This document shows, in pieces, positions 45,952-58,230 of a DNA stretch of 64,000 nt. Each line of letters begins with the position of its first letter. Position 1 is the stretch's first letter. The notes under the pieces were generated by a model. It was not told where the DNA came from, searched no databases, and was given only the letters and a program-made list of their open reading frames with translations. Position numbers and translations under genes: made by a program. This DNA is from Aliidiomarina halalkaliphila (GTDB lineage Bacteria; Pseudomonadota; Gammaproteobacteria; Enterobacterales; Alteromonadaceae), in assembly GCF_007096385.1 (NCBI RefSeq), contig NZ_VJWL01000001.1, positions 310,001 through 374,000 on the forward strand. Direction: 5' to 3'.

Positions 45952-46856
45952 GTGAGTCAGACGCCGATAGTTATAACGGTTTTGTCGCCATTGTCGGACG
46001 CCCGAATGTGGGTAAATCGACATTATTGAATCAATTATTAGGCCAGAAAGTAAGTATCACCTCGAAGAAGGCACAAACCACCCGACATCGTATTCTCGGC
46101 ATTGATACCGAAGGTCCCCACCAGACTATTTATGTGGATACGCCAGGTTTGCATAAAGAAGAGAAACGGGCGATTAACCGGTTAATGAATCGTGCGGCGA
46201 GCTCTTCCATTGGCGATGTCGATCTGGTGCTCTTTATTGTGGAAGGCACGCACTGGACCGAAGACGACGAAATGGTTCTGGGCAAGATTAAGCGCGCGAA
46301 TCGACCGACGATGCTGGTCATTAATAAAATCGACCAAGTTAAAAATAAAGGGGAGTTGCTTCCGCATATTCAACGTTTAAGTGCTGAATTTGCGTTCGTG
46401 GATATTTTCCCGCTAACCGCACTTTCGCCAGAGTCGATGCCAAAACTGAAGGGCCTTGTGCGTAAGTTCTTGCAACCGGGGATTCATTTCTATCCTGCGG
46501 ACCATGTCACCGATCGCAGTGTGCGCTTTATGGCCGCTGAGATTGTTCGCGAAAAATTAATGCGCTACACCGGTGAAGAGCTTCCTTATTCAACCACCGT
46601 CGAAATTGAGAAATATGAGCAAGGCGACAATGGTGTGGTACATATTCATGCATTGATTTTGGTGGAGCGGGAAGGGCAGAAGCGGATGGTTATCGGTAAC
46701 AAAGGATCGAAACTAAAGACCATTGGTGCCGAAGCCAGACGTGATATCGAGCGCTTACTCGATGCCAAAGTAAACTTACAGCTTTGGGTAAAAGTGAAAT
46801 CTGGCTGGGCCGACGACGAACGCGCACTGCGCAGCTTGGGTTACGGGGAAGAATAA
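45948..46856 (+). CDS. era: GTPase Era
   Basis: A Ras-like GTPase that binds the 3' end of 16S rRNA and serves 30S maturation. The 302-aa protein has G1 [10 protein letters not shown] (residues 17-26), G3 [11 protein letters not shown]4 VINKIDQV, and a C-terminal KH domain ([39 protein letters not shown]). It overlaps rnc by four bases (ATGA) and shares one base with the recO start, so rnc-era-recO are translationally coupled as in E. coli. Confidence 0.98.
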   Translation: MSESDADSYNGFVAIVGRPNVGKSTLLNQLLGQKVSITSKKAQTTRHRILGIDTEGPHQTIYVDTPGLHKEEKRAINRLMNRAASSSIGDVDLVLFIVEGTHWTEDDEMVLGKIKRANRPTMLVINKIDQVKNKGELLPHIQRLSAEFAFVDIFPLTALSPESMPKLKGLVRKFLQPGIHFYPADHVTDRSVRFMAAEIVREKLMRYTGEELPYSTTVEIEKYEQGDNGVVHIHALILVEREGQKRMVIGNKGSKLKTIGAEARRDIERLLDAKVNLQLWVKVKSGWADDERALRSLGYGEE

Positions 46857-47572
46857 TGCAGAGGGCCTTCGTGTTACATCGTTGGCCTTGGCAAGAACAT
46901 GGTTTATTGCTGGATGTACTCACTGAGCAGGATGGACGTGTTCGCGTCGTCTCCAAATACGCTCGAAGCCGAAAAAGTACGCTACGGGCGACCTTGCAGT
47001 CGTTTAACTTAATGACACTCGACATTATCGGTCGCGGTGAGGTAAAAACCTTGCGTCGTGCCGAGTTAGAGCAAAGCTTTCCGTTGCAAGGTGAGCGGGT
47101 GTACAGCGGCTTGTATATGAATGAGCTGGTGCAGCGTTTGGTGCGCGAGCAATTGGAAGTGGCGGGCTTATTTGATGCCTACCATCAAGCGCTCACATTA
47201 TTACACCAAGACGTTGATGAAGCCTTATTACTGCGCCGATTTGAATGGCAGTTACTCCAGTCGTTAGAGTTATTGGATTCATTTAGCCATGAGGCCCGAG
47301 CGGGTGAACCCATTCAGCCTGATGCCGTATATACTTACGTAGCAGGTACGGGGTTTCTGGAAATACCTGAGGTCGCTGTCGATCGATTGTGTATGCGTGG
47401 CGATGATATTTTAGCGATGGCGCAATTTGATATCGGCACGCCGCAACGTTATCGACTCTTTCGGCAAGTGATGCGTGCGGCACTTGAACCCCATTTAGGC
47501 AACAAGCCGCTGCAAAGCAGAGCGTTGCGAATTGCGGCGCAGGGTGCCAAATTAGGAAAGCCCTTGGCTTGA
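46856..47572 (+). CDS. recO: DNA repair protein RecO
   Basis: Loads RecA onto SSB-coated gaps together with RecR and RecF. The product is 238 aa from ATG 46856, whose A is the last base of the era TAA; a longer frame from 46784 lies within era and is rejected. The N-terminal OB-fold is FVLHRWPWQEHGLLLDVLTEQDGRVRVVSKYARSRKS, followed by a helical domain with YMNELVQRLVREQ. As in E. coli RecO the zinc-finger cysteines of the Deinococcus type are missing. recJ, in the same pathway, is at 30 kb. Confidence 0.95.
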   Translation: MQRAFVLHRWPWQEHGLLLDVLTEQDGRVRVVSKYARSRKSTLRATLQSFNLMTLDIIGRGEVKTLRRAELEQSFPLQGERVYSGLYMNELVQRLVREQLEVAGLFDAYHQALTLLHQDVDEALLLRRFEWQLLQSLELLDSFSHEARAGEPIQPDAVYTYVAGTGFLEIPEVAVDRLCMRGDDILAMAQFDIGTPQRYRLFRQVMRAALEPHLGNKPLQSRALRIAAQGAKLGKPLA

Positions 47573-47599
47573 AACCAAACCTTTTAGAAAGGAGATGAT

Positions 47600-48361
47600 A
47601 TGCGTTCGGACGATCAGTTGCCGAAAGGCCCAGCGCTTCTAGGTATCAATATTGATCATATTGCCACGCTGCGAAATGCGCGCGGTGTTTCCTATCCGGA
47701 ACCGGTGCAGGCCGCAGCTATCGCTGAGCAAGCGGGAGCGGATGGAATTACCGTTCATTTGCGGGAAGATCGTCGGCATATCACCGATCGCGATGTACGG
47801 CTTTTGGCTGAAACCATACAAACGCGTATGAATCTTGAGATGGCGATGACACCAGAAATGGTGAAGATTGCCGTGCAAACCAAGCCAACTTACGTGTGCT
47901 TAGTACCCGAAAAACGTGAAGAGCTCACTACCGAGGGTGGATTAGATGTCGCAGGGCAACTGTCGCGTTGTACCGATATCGTCGCTGAATTAAGTGAAGC
48001 GGGAATACTGGTGTCGTTATTTATTGATGCAGAGCCCAAGCAAATTGAAGCTGCGGTGGCTGCAAATGCGCCTTATATTGAGTTACACACCGGTCACTAT
48101 GCAGAAACTCACGGAACTGAACAGCAAAAAGCCCTGGCTCAGATTGCTGATGGCGCTCGTTTAGCCCAACAGGCGGGCTTGGTGGTCAATGCAGGGCATG
48201 GTTTGCATTATCACAATACCGCTGCGATTGCCCGCATTCCCGAGTTATACGAGCTGAATATTGGTCATGCCATTATCGGACGCGCGGTGTTTTCCGGACT
48301 GCACCAGGCGGTGGCGGATATGAAGGCGATTTTACAGGCGGCACGGCCATGGCAATCCTAG
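47600..48361 (+). CDS. pdxJ: Pyridoxine 5'-phosphate synthase
   Basis: Forms the pyridoxine ring from 1-deoxyxylulose 5-phosphate and aminoacetone phosphate, the last ring step of the DXP-dependent vitamin B6 route. The 253-aa TIM barrel has the signature [17 protein letters not shown] near residue 13, [12 protein letters not shown], and [30 protein letters not shown] near the end lines the phosphate site. AGGAGAT precedes ATG 47600. It overlaps acpS by 13 bases; recO-pdxJ-acpS is the E. coli order. Confidence 0.98.
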   Translation: MRSDDQLPKGPALLGINIDHIATLRNARGVSYPEPVQAAAIAEQAGADGITVHLREDRRHITDRDVRLLAETIQTRMNLEMAMTPEMVKIAVQTKPTYVCLVPEKREELTTEGGLDVAGQLSRCTDIVAELSEAGILVSLFIDAEPKQIEAAVAANAPYIELHTGHYAETHGTEQQKALAQIADGARLAQQAGLVVNAGHGLHYHNTAAIARIPELYELNIGHAIIGRAVFSGLHQAVADMKAILQAARPWQS

Positions 48362-48729
48362 GTATTGGCACCGATATTATTGAGATCGCTCGAATTCAGG
48401 CGGCTCTTGAGCGACAGCCCGGATTTGCGCAACGTGTGCTGACAACGGATGAGCTCGCAGAAATGGAGAGTGTTCGCTTTCCAGAGCGCTTTCTTGCCAA
48501 ACGGTTTGCGGCAAAAGAAGCAGCACTCAAAGCATTAGGAACGGGCTTGGCTCAAGGTATTCGTTGGCAAGATATTGAGATTGGTCACACCGAGTCAGGT
48601 CAGCCGACCTTGCATTTTTCTGGCGAAGCAGAAAACCGAGCGAAACAGCTTGGTGTTCTCTATCAACATATTTCGTTGAGCGATGAAGCACACTATGCAC
48701 AAGCCATGGTGGTATTGGAAAGTGCTTAA
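48349..48729 (+). CDS. acpS: Holo-[acyl-carrier-protein] synthase
   Basis: Transfers 4'-phosphopantetheine from CoA to apo-ACP, activating fatty acid synthesis. The 126-aa trimeric enzyme has both metal ligands: Asp9 in [12 protein letters not shown] and Glu57 in [17 protein letters not shown]. The length equals E. coli AcpS (126). The start ATG 48349 lies within pdxJ. It ends the lepA-to-acpS run; relA follows with its own promoter candidate. Confidence 0.98.
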   Translation: MAILGIGTDIIEIARIQAALERQPGFAQRVLTTDELAEMESVRFPERFLAKRFAAKEAALKALGTGLAQGIRWQDIEIGHTESGQPTLHFSGEAENRAKQLGVLYQHISLSDEAHYAQAMVVLESA

Positions 48730-48744
48730 AATTGCCGAAGTCGA

Positions 48745-48773
48745 TTGACACTCGACTCAGGATTTCGCACATT
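48745..48773 (+). promoter_or_regulatory. relA promoter candidate
   Basis: A perfect -35 TTGACA (48745-48750), a 17-base spacer and CACATT (48768-48773), which matches only three of six -10 positions. The expected start near 48780 lies 23 bases before relA ATG 48803. The -35 and spacing are convincing; the -10 is weak and may need an activator. Confidence 0.45.
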
Positions 48774-48802
48774 GAACCCCTGAGTTGTCCTGGGGAGCAA
48801 TC

Positions 48803-50998
48803 ATGGTCCAAGTTCGTAATGTACATGTCGATAAAAAAAGCATCGCGCCGGCAGAATGGCAGGCGGAATCGGTGCAGGTCGATGATCGTGATACCTTACT
48901 TCAACTCTCTGCAGAACTCCTAAAGCTCCCTACACAACAATCAGAACACGCCGATCTGCTGATTAAAGGGCAGGAAATGGTGGAGATTCTGTCTGCACTG
49001 AAATTGGATTTAAAGGGCCTGCAAGCGGCTCTATGCTTTCCTTTCTATGAATCTAACCTCATTGATGATGCGTGGGTAGAAACCCATTTGTCTGCAGATA
49101 TTGCCGCCTTGCTGGCCTCAGTGTTGCAGATGAATAGCATTAGCGAGCTTCAGCATTTTCGCCATGGCCGGCCGGGTGAAGCCCAAATTGATGTGGTTCG
49201 ACGCATGTTATTGGCCATGGTTGAAGACGTCCGCGCGGTATTGATTAAGCTCGCAGAGCGAATCTGTCAATTGCGTCAAGTGAAGTCATTAGATGAAGAA
49301 ACGCGAGTTCTGATTGCAAAAGAGTGTAGCGAGATCTACGCCCCTCTTGCCAATCGCTTGGGAGTAGGACAACTCAAGTGGGAATTAGAAGATTTGGCGT
49401 TTCGGTATCTGCATCCAGATATCTATATTGCCATCGCTCGTCAACTTGATGAAAAACGCTGGCAGCGAGAACAGTACATCGATGCCTTTGTTACAGATTT
49501 ACAAGAATCATTAGGGCAGCAACAGATCGATGCGGAGGTCTACGGCCGTCCGAAGCATATTTTTAGTATCTGGAAAAAAATGCAGAAAAAGAATCTGCGT
49601 TTTGACGAGCTCTTTGATATTCGTGCTGTGCGTGTCGTGACTAAATCTCTCAAGGATTGTTATGGCGCGCTAGGGATTGTTCACAGTAAATGGCGCCATC
49701 TCGTTTCTGAGTTTGATGATTATGTAGCAACGCCGAAGCCTAATGGTTATCAATCCATTCATACCGTGGTAATTGGACCAGAGCAAAAGAACGTAGAAAT
49801 TCAAATCCGTTCGGAGCAAATGCACGACGATGCAGAGCTTGGGGTTGCCGCCCATTGGGTGTACAAAGAAGGGCAACAAACAGGACGCGCCCAGAGTTAC
49901 GAAGAGAAGATCTCTTGGCTGCGTAAACTGCTTGCATGGCACGAAGATATGGCCGAGAACGAAGATCTGGTACAGGAAATACGGAGCCAGGTATTCGAAG
50001 ATCGGGTGTATGTGTTTACGCCTAAGGGTGATGTCATTGACTTGCCCATGGGTTCCACACCGTTGGATTTCGCCTACTATATCCACTCACAAATAGGCCA
50101 TCGTTGCATCGGTGCAAAAGTCGATGGCCGGATTGTGCCTTTTACCTACGTGCTGCAAAATGCCGAACGCGTCGAAATTTTAACTCAGAAGGAACCGAGC
50201 CCGAAACGGGACTGGATGAATCCTGGGCTTGGTTACCTGAAGTCTGCTCGTGCGCGCAGCAAAGTGCATGCCTACTTTAAGAAACAAGATCGGGAACAAA
50301 ATCTTATTCAGGGCCGAGAAATTCTCGAAACGGAGTTGCACAAATCCAAGTTGACCATGGCGGATGTGACGCCGGCAATCGCGCGTTTCAATATGAACAG
50401 CTTAGATGATCTCGTCGCTGCCATTGGGGCCGGTGATGTGCGTTTGCATCAGGTGGTGAACTTTATCAAAACCCCGGTGAGTGATGATGAAACCGAGGAG
50501 CTGGAGAAACTTACTGCCCGCAAACGTTCGACAGGACGTGCGAAGAAGACCAGAGACGGGGTGAAAGTTGGCGGTATTGGCAATCTGATGATGAACTTTG
50601 CCAAATGCTGTCAGCCGCTGCCTGGTGATCCTATTATTGGCTATGTGACACAGGGGCGGGGAGTATCTGTACATCATGAGGACTGTGAGCAACTGCACGT
50701 ATTGCTCCAGCAGAACCCGGCCCGTGCTATTGACGTGTCTTGGGTAGAAGATCCTGAACATCGCTACCCAGCTCGATTGATTATTGCTGCAGATGATCGC
50801 CCCAGTTTGCTGCACGATATCACCAGTATCATTAGTCACGAAAAGCTCAACGTAAATGATGTGAGTGCGCGTTTCGACAAGGATACGCAAACTGTGCTAA
50901 TTGAACTGGAAGTGATGGTTCGTAATAACCATGAAATTCAGCGTCTATTAGGACGCATTCAACAAGTGAGTCATGTGCGCCGTGCCCAACGAAAATAA
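48803..50998 (+). CDS. relA: GTP pyrophosphokinase RelA, (p)ppGpp synthetase I
   Basis: Makes (p)ppGpp on ribosomes stalled by uncharged tRNA. The product is 731 aa from ATG 48803 (GGGGAG upstream); E. coli RelA has 744. Domains in order: an inactive HD-like region (about 60-200) lacking the HD dyad, the synthetase with YGRPKHIFSIWKKM and FDELFDIRAVRVV (acidic motif near 268, RelA rather than SpoT type), TGS (VYVFTPKGDVIDLPMGSTP, from about 402), a Cys-rich domain with KCCQPLPGDPIIGY near 602 and a C-terminal ACT/RRM domain. mazG starts within its last 26 bases. Confidence 0.98.
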   Translation: MVQVRNVHVDKKSIAPAEWQAESVQVDDRDTLLQLSAELLKLPTQQSEHADLLIKGQEMVEILSALKLDLKGLQAALCFPFYESNLIDDAWVETHLSADIAALLASVLQMNSISELQHFRHGRPGEAQIDVVRRMLLAMVEDVRAVLIKLAERICQLRQVKSLDEETRVLIAKECSEIYAPLANRLGVGQLKWELEDLAFRYLHPDIYIAIARQLDEKRWQREQYIDAFVTDLQESLGQQQIDAEVYGRPKHIFSIWKKMQKKNLRFDELFDIRAVRVVTKSLKDCYGALGIVHSKWRHLVSEFDDYVATPKPNGYQSIHTVVIGPEQKNVEIQIRSEQMHDDAELGVAAHWVYKEGQQTGRAQSYEEKISWLRKLLAWHEDMAENEDLVQEIRSQVFEDRVYVFTPKGDVIDLPMGSTPLDFAYYIHSQIGHRCIGAKVDGRIVPFTYVLQNAERVEILTQKEPSPKRDWMNPGLGYLKSARARSKVHAYFKKQDREQNLIQGREILETELHKSKLTMADVTPAIARFNMNSLDDLVAAIGAGDVRLHQVVNFIKTPVSDDETEELEKLTARKRSTGRAKKTRDGVKVGGIGNLMMNFAKCCQPLPGDPIIGYVTQGRGVSVHHEDCEQLHVLLQQNPARAIDVSWVEDPEHRYPARLIIAADDRPSLLHDITSIISHEKLNVNDVSARFDKDTQTVLIELEVMVRNNHEIQRLLGRIQQVSHVRRAQRK

Positions 50999-51812
50999 TA
51001 TAAATGTGCTGCCACAGATGCAGCGTTTGCTTGATATCATGCGCGATCTACGTGATCCCGATCATGGATGCCCTTGGGATTGTGAGCAAACCATGGAAAG
51101 TCTCATCCCGTATACCCTCGAAGAAGCCTATGAAGTGGCTGATGCCATTAGTAAAGGGGATATGGGCGCGATTCAAGATGAACTTGGTGATCTGCTCTTT
51201 CAGGTGGTGTTTTACGCTCAATTGGGTCAGGAACAGGAGGCGTTTGCTTTCGATGACGTTGCCCAAGCCATCAGTGATAAATTAGTACGTCGTCATCCCC
51301 ATGTGTTTGCTCAGGAGACAGTGAGCAACTCCGCCGAGGTACTGCGGAACTGGGAGCAGATTAAACGGCAAGAACGCAGCGGCACGCACAAGCAGCCGTC
51401 GAGTTTATTAGACGGTATTCCAGAAAATTTACCAGCATTGATGCAAGCCAGTAAAATTCAAAAACGCTGCGCCACCGTGGGGTTTGATTGGAAAGAAGCG
51501 GAACCGGTGTTGGCAAAAATTAACGAAGAAGTTGAGGAAGTGCGCGAGGAACTGAACCGCGATGTGCGGGATCAGAGTGCCGTAGAAGAAGAAATCGGTG
51601 ATTTATTGTTTGCGGTGGTGAATTTAGCACGTCATTGTGATGTCAACGCGGAGTCGGCATTGCGCAAAGCTAACCTAAAGTTCGCGAACCGCTTTAAAAA
51701 CATGGAAAAGTTGGCTCAAAAGCAGGGTATCTCCGTCGAAAACACTCCTTTGGATTCTCTCGAGAATTTATGGGAGACAGTGAAATCTACAGAAAAAGCG
51801 AAAATCCTGTAG
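50973..51812 (+). CDS. mazG: Nucleoside triphosphate pyrophosphohydrolase MazG
   Basis: Hydrolyses NTPs to NMP and pyrophosphate; in E. coli it lowers (p)ppGpp under starvation. The 279-aa protein has two MazG repeats: CPWDCEQTMESLIPYTLEEAYEVADAI with GELGDLLFQV-like DELGDLLFQVVFYAQ, and NEEVEEVREEL with EEIGDLLFAVVNLARH. The EExxE and ExxD metal sites are present in both. ATG 50973 overlaps relA; GTG 50982 is an alternative. Pairing with relA matches E. coli, although mazEF toxin-antitoxin genes between them are absent. Confidence 0.96.
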   Translation: MCAVPNENNINVLPQMQRLLDIMRDLRDPDHGCPWDCEQTMESLIPYTLEEAYEVADAISKGDMGAIQDELGDLLFQVVFYAQLGQEQEAFAFDDVAQAISDKLVRRHPHVFAQETVSNSAEVLRNWEQIKRQERSGTHKQPSSLLDGIPENLPALMQASKIQKRCATVGFDWKEAEPVLAKINEEVEEVREELNRDVRDQSAVEEEIGDLLFAVVNLARHCDVNAESALRKANLKFANRFKNMEKLAQKQGISVENTPLDSLENLWETVKSTEKAKIL

Positions 51813-51820
51813 ATTCTTAA

Positions 51821-51849
51821 TTGTTGCCAAGGCCATGCTCGGGTATACT
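51821..51849 (+). promoter_or_regulatory. Sigma-70 promoter candidate for pyrG-eno
   Basis: TTGTTG (51821-51826), a 17-base spacer and TATACT (51844-51849). A start near 51856 leaves a leader of about 54 bases before pyrG. No attenuator hairpin is visible in the leader. Confidence 0.65.
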
Positions 51850-51879
51850 GTTTTCCCGTCTTGAAGTCCTTTTCCTTGA

Positions 51880-54860
<2,981 letters not shown>

Positions 54861-54870
54861 GGTTGAGGCA

Positions 54871-55542
54871 GTGAGCACTCAGTCAGATATTTTTAGTTTA
54901 CGCAGTGTAAGCCATGCAGGTAGCTCAGCTGAGTTTGCTGAGCTCTGCAATACATTGTATGAATCAGAGCTAAAAATGCTGGCGGAATCGTCTCTCGATG
55001 ATGCTCGCGCCCTTAAGCGCCGCTTAGGCTCTATCGGGCATTATGTTCGTCGTGCGGCACAGGCCTTGCTTGTTGCCGCTCATCGCTCCGATAATCCGTT
55101 ACAATTTGATGTGCAAAACGCGAGTTGGTTATCACGCCAGCGACCGCGCCCTCCCATTCCTAAACTATCGCCTGCAACCTGGCTGCAAAAGCACGCTCAG
55201 CTCGCCATGCCCTTACCCGTATTAGAAAAATTACCGGCCCAACAAGGTGCTATAGAGTCGATTCGTTTGGATACCGTGGATGAAATTGATATCAGTGGTG
55301 AACGTATCCATTTGAATCAATCAGGGTGGTTTGAATTCTCAGGAATGCATGAAGCACCCGATGGAGAAAGGCAGTTGCAGTTACTGCGACCGGATAAGGC
55401 CTCGATGGTGGCGGCCTGTGCCGGTCATCGCTGGGGACCTGCAGGGCGTTTAGCGCCACATCCGTTATCATTACGGGAGTTATTGCTTACCACAACCGTA
55501 AGCTGGAGCGGATTTAACGAAGTACAACGGTTACCGTTTTGA
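54871..55542 (+). CDS. Unrecognised protein between eno and ftsB
   Basis: I do not recognise this 223-aa protein. The frame is open from GTG 54871, with GAGG upstream and only ten bases after eno, so it is probably cotranscribed. The N-terminal ~75 residues look helical and charged (FAELCNTLYESELKMLAES...LKRRLGSIGHYVRRAAQALLVAAHRSD). A Pro-rich linker follows (RQRPRPPIPKLSP, about 89-101). The C-terminal half looks like beta-structure (IESIRLDTVDEIDISGERIHLNQSGWFEFSG). There is no signal peptide, membrane helix, cysteine-rich motif or known catalytic signature. It interrupts the usual eno-ftsB adjacency. Confidence 0.7.
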   Translation: MSTQSDIFSLRSVSHAGSSAEFAELCNTLYESELKMLAESSLDDARALKRRLGSIGHYVRRAAQALLVAAHRSDNPLQFDVQNASWLSRQRPRPPIPKLSPATWLQKHAQLAMPLPVLEKLPAQQGAIESIRLDTVDEIDISGERIHLNQSGWFEFSGMHEAPDGERQLQLLRPDKASMVAACAGHRWGPAGRLAPHPLSLRELLLTTTVSWSGFNEVQRLPF

Positions 55543-55638
55543 GATAGGGTTTTCACAAAGCCAATAAGCCGTCATAATAAAAATATCGATACTTGGGTTG
55601 GGTAGGCCAATCTTCAAGCTAGCAAGGCAGGAGCCCTC

Positions 55639-55932
55639 ATGCGCGTGTTCACTATTATCGTCATTGCGATCGTCCTGATGCTGCAATATCGCGTCTGGTT
55701 CGGACAGCATGGGATGAGTGATCTTCGAGAACTGCGCCAAGAAGTGGAACGTCAGGAACAAGCCAACCAATCATTGCAGCAGCGTAATCAGTTACTTGCG
55801 GCGGATATTGACGATTTACGCTCTGCGTTAGAAGCGGTTGAAGAGCGCGCGCGCAACGAACTTGGATTGGTTCAGCCAAACGAAACATTCTTTCGTTTAA
55901 TTCCGCGGGACGAAGAGGACTCAGGTACATGA
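55639..55932 (+). CDS. ftsB: Cell division protein FtsB
   Basis: Bridges FtsL and FtsQ in the divisome and helps activate septal peptidoglycan synthesis. The 97-aa protein has a membrane helix at residues 3-18 (VFTIIVIAIVLMLQYR) followed by the conserved VWFGQHG and a periplasmic coiled coil (about 30-70, rich in Glu, Gln and Leu). The C-terminal EERARNELGLVQPNETFFRLI matches the FtsQ-binding end. It overlaps ispD by four bases (ATGA), as in E. coli. Confidence 0.96.
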   Translation: MRVFTIIVIAIVLMLQYRVWFGQHGMSDLRELRQEVERQEQANQSLQQRNQLLAADIDDLRSALEAVEERARNELGLVQPNETFFRLIPRDEEDSGT

Positions 55933-56630
55933 TAGGTATTGTACCGGCTGCAGGTATCGGTCAACGCATGCAATCTGCCGTCCCTAAACAATATCTCCAC
56001 GTTGCCGGCCAGTATATTCTTGACCATAGCATTTCCGCATTACTCCGCGATTCCCGTATTACCCATGTTGTTGTCGCCATCCAAAACAACGATACCTACT
56101 ATGCGCAAAGTGCGGCGGCAAAAAATAGTCGGGTTTACACTGTCGCGGGTGGTGCTAGTCGGGCGCAGTCCGTGCTCAATGCACTTCACTATGCTCGCCA
56201 ACATTGGCCCGACGAAACGCTTGTGGCAGTGCATGATGCAGCACGGCCTGGGTTACCTGTCATGCATTTGCGGGCTCTACTAGATGTGGCGGAAACACAT
56301 CCAGAGCAAGGTGCATTACTGGCGTTGCCGGCGCGCGATACATTGAAAATCGCTGCTGCAGGTCAAAAGGTAGAAAAAACCTTAGATCGCAGCCGTATTT
56401 GGCAGGCACAAACGCCACAAGTGTTTCAACTTGGCGCCCTTGAGCATGCGCTTGTCGCGGCACTTGAAGCAGGTATTGAAGTGACCGATGAATGCTCCGC
56501 AATGGAGTATATGGGCGCGCGGCCCCGTTTAGTCATGGGCTCTCGAGCAGCATTGAAGGTGACGGATCCAGAAGATTTAGCATTGGTTGAATTTTATTTG
56601 CAAACAGACATAACCACAAAGGGTGTTTAA
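55929..56630 (+). CDS. ispD: 2-C-Methyl-D-erythritol 4-phosphate cytidylyltransferase
   Basis: Makes CDP-ME from MEP and CTP in isoprenoid synthesis. The 233-aa protein starts with the nucleotide-binding loop PAAGIGQRMQSAVPKQY (residues 6-22). Further conserved parts are VAVHDAARPGLP and ALPARDTLKIA, followed by ESRTPQ-like RIWQAQTPQVF and TDECSAMEYMGARPRLVMGS. It shares the MEP pathway with dxr (18 kb) and ispF, the next gene, and its CTP could come from pyrG upstream. Confidence 0.97.
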   Translation: MIGIVPAAGIGQRMQSAVPKQYLHVAGQYILDHSISALLRDSRITHVVVAIQNNDTYYAQSAAAKNSRVYTVAGGASRAQSVLNALHYARQHWPDETLVAVHDAARPGLPVMHLRALLDVAETHPEQGALLALPARDTLKIAAAGQKVEKTLDRSRIWQAQTPQVFQLGALEHALVAALEAGIEVTDECSAMEYMGARPRLVMGSRAALKVTDPEDLALVEFYLQTDITTKGV

Positions 56631-57131
56631 GTGAGAGTTGGTCAAGGGTTTGATGTACATAAATTTGGTGGCGAAGGACCGATTCGCCTTGCCGGCGTGA
56701 CCGTGCCTCACGATCAGGGGTTGCTTGCCCACTCCGATGGTGATGTGGCTCTGCATGCACTCATAGACGCCTTATTGGGCGCCGTAGGGTTAGGGGATAT
56801 TGGCCACTGGTTTCCTGATAACGATCCAGATTTTGCCGGAGCTGACTCGGGTGAATTGTTACAAACGGCTTATCACGCAGTACAAAAACAAGGGTTTGAA
56901 TTGGTGAATGCCGATCTTACGATTATTTGTGAGCGCCCCAAAATTGGTCCTTATCGGGAGCATATGCGCGCCCGTGTTGCCGAACTATTATCGGCAGATA
57001 TAGCACAGGTTAATATTAAAGGAACCACCACAGAACGTCTGGGATTTACTGGGCGCGGGGAAGGTATCGCGAGTATGGCGGTCGTGTTGCTGGTATCACG
57101 TACTGACCAAAAAGGCTCACGCCATGAATGA
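56631..57131 (+). CDS. ispF: 2-C-Methyl-D-erythritol 2,4-cyclodiphosphate synthase
   Basis: Cyclises CDP-ME 2-phosphate with loss of CMP. The 166-aa trimeric zinc enzyme has DVHKFGG (residues 8-14) and the signature [30 protein letters not shown], supplying zinc ligands Asp8, His10 and His42 by the family pattern. The start is GTG 56631 directly after the ispD TAA. The 3' end overlaps truD by eight bases. It is a separate protein here, not an IspDF fusion. Confidence 0.97.
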   Translation: MRVGQGFDVHKFGGEGPIRLAGVTVPHDQGLLAHSDGDVALHALIDALLGAVGLGDIGHWFPDNDPDFAGADSGELLQTAYHAVQKQGFELVNADLTIICERPKIGPYREHMRARVAELLSADIAQVNIKGTTTERLGFTGRGEGIASMAVVLLVSRTDQKGSRHE

Positions 57132-58230
57132 GTCGTCTTACACGTACAATGAGTATTCCTTACCGCGCGTGTTAGGCGAAAGCCCGGTGACCGGTCGATA
57201 CAAAACGGTACCTGAAGATTTTGCGGTGACTGAAATTTTAGGTTTTAGTCCTGAGTTTGTAGAGAAAGGCCAACAACATTGGCTACGTATTCGCAAAACA
57301 GGCGTGAATACCGGCGCCATTGAAAAACAACTCGCGCGCGCGTTAGGTATTCATCCGCGGGATATTGGCTACTCTGGTATGAAAGACCGCATGGCGGTAA
57401 CCGAGCAATGGTTTTCCGTGCAGCTACCGGCATTGCAATCGATAGATTGGCCCGTATGGTTTTCAGAACATATGCACGGCGATGTGTTTCCTGGAGGCGA
57501 GGTAACCTTGCTTGAAGCTGTACGCAGCCATCGCAAGTTACGACGGGGCGTTCATAAAGCCAATCATTTTTGTTTACGTGTGCGTGAACTTACCCATAAA
57601 GACGACTTTATTGAGCGTGTGGCTCAGCTGGCGGAAGGCGGCGCTGTGGCCAATTATTTCGGCCCGCAACGCTTCGGTAAACAAGGCGACAACGTCGCGC
57701 AAGCATTGCGTATGATTGATGGCGAATTTCAGGTTCGTGATCGCAAATTACGCAGCATTTTATTGAGTAGCGTACGTTCGTATTTATTTAACCAGTACTT
57801 AGCGCAACGTATTCAAAGTGATTTACCCGCGCTTTGTGAAGGGGATGTGGTTATTCTCGATGGAAGTCAGTCGTATTTTACCGTAGGTGACGATGTCGCT
57901 GCAGTCGCAGAGCGTCTGGCTCAAGGCGATGTTCAGGTATCAGGTCCTATGTTTGGTGAGAGCTCTTCGCCTGCACAAGGCCGTCCTGCCGCGTTGGAGC
58001 AGAAGATTCTGGCGCAATACGCCGAGTTGCACGCAGGCTTATGCGCTGCTCGTATGGGACATGAGCGGCGACCGCTTTGGTTGCGCGTGTCCGATTTATC
58101 GCTTGTATGGCTAGACGACTCGGTGGCGGAGCTACGATTTACGTTACCAGCTGGAGCCTTCGCCACGTCGGTACTTGCCGAATTGGGACAGTTTTCGGAG
58201 GGGAATCATGCGAATTTTACTCAGCAATGA
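57124..58230 (+). CDS. truD: tRNA pseudouridine(13) synthase TruD
   Basis: Makes pseudouridine at position 13 of tRNA-Glu and others. The 368-aa protein has the catalytic Asp88 in the family motif [18 protein letters not shown], preceded by [18 protein letters not shown], and the later [14 protein letters not shown]. The inserted TRUD domain falls in the middle (about 155-310). It overlaps ispF at its start and surE by 23 bases at its end. The order ispF-truD-surE-pcm matches E. coli. Confidence 0.97.
   Translation: MNESSYTYNEYSLPRVLGESPVTGRYKTVPEDFAVTEILGFSPEFVEKGQQHWLRIRKTGVNTGAIEKQLARALGIHPRDIGYSGMKDRMAVTEQWFSVQLPALQSIDWPVWFSEHMHGDVFPGGEVTLLEAVRSHRKLRRGVHKANHFCLRVRELTHKDDFIERVAQLAEGGAVANYFGPQRFGKQGDNVAQALRMIDGEFQVRDRKLRSILLSSVRSYLFNQYLAQRIQSDLPALCEGDVVILDGSQSYFTVGDDVAAVAERLAQGDVQVSGPMFGESSSPAQGRPAALEQKILAQYAELHAGLCAARMGHERRPLWLRVSDLSLVWLDDSVAELRFTLPAGAFATSVLAELGQFSEGNHANFTQQ

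Noticed and set aside
50402-50890. 162-codon minus-strand frame opposite relA
   Set aside because: Antisense shadow in the conserved C-terminal half of relA, with no ribosome-binding site or recognisable domain.
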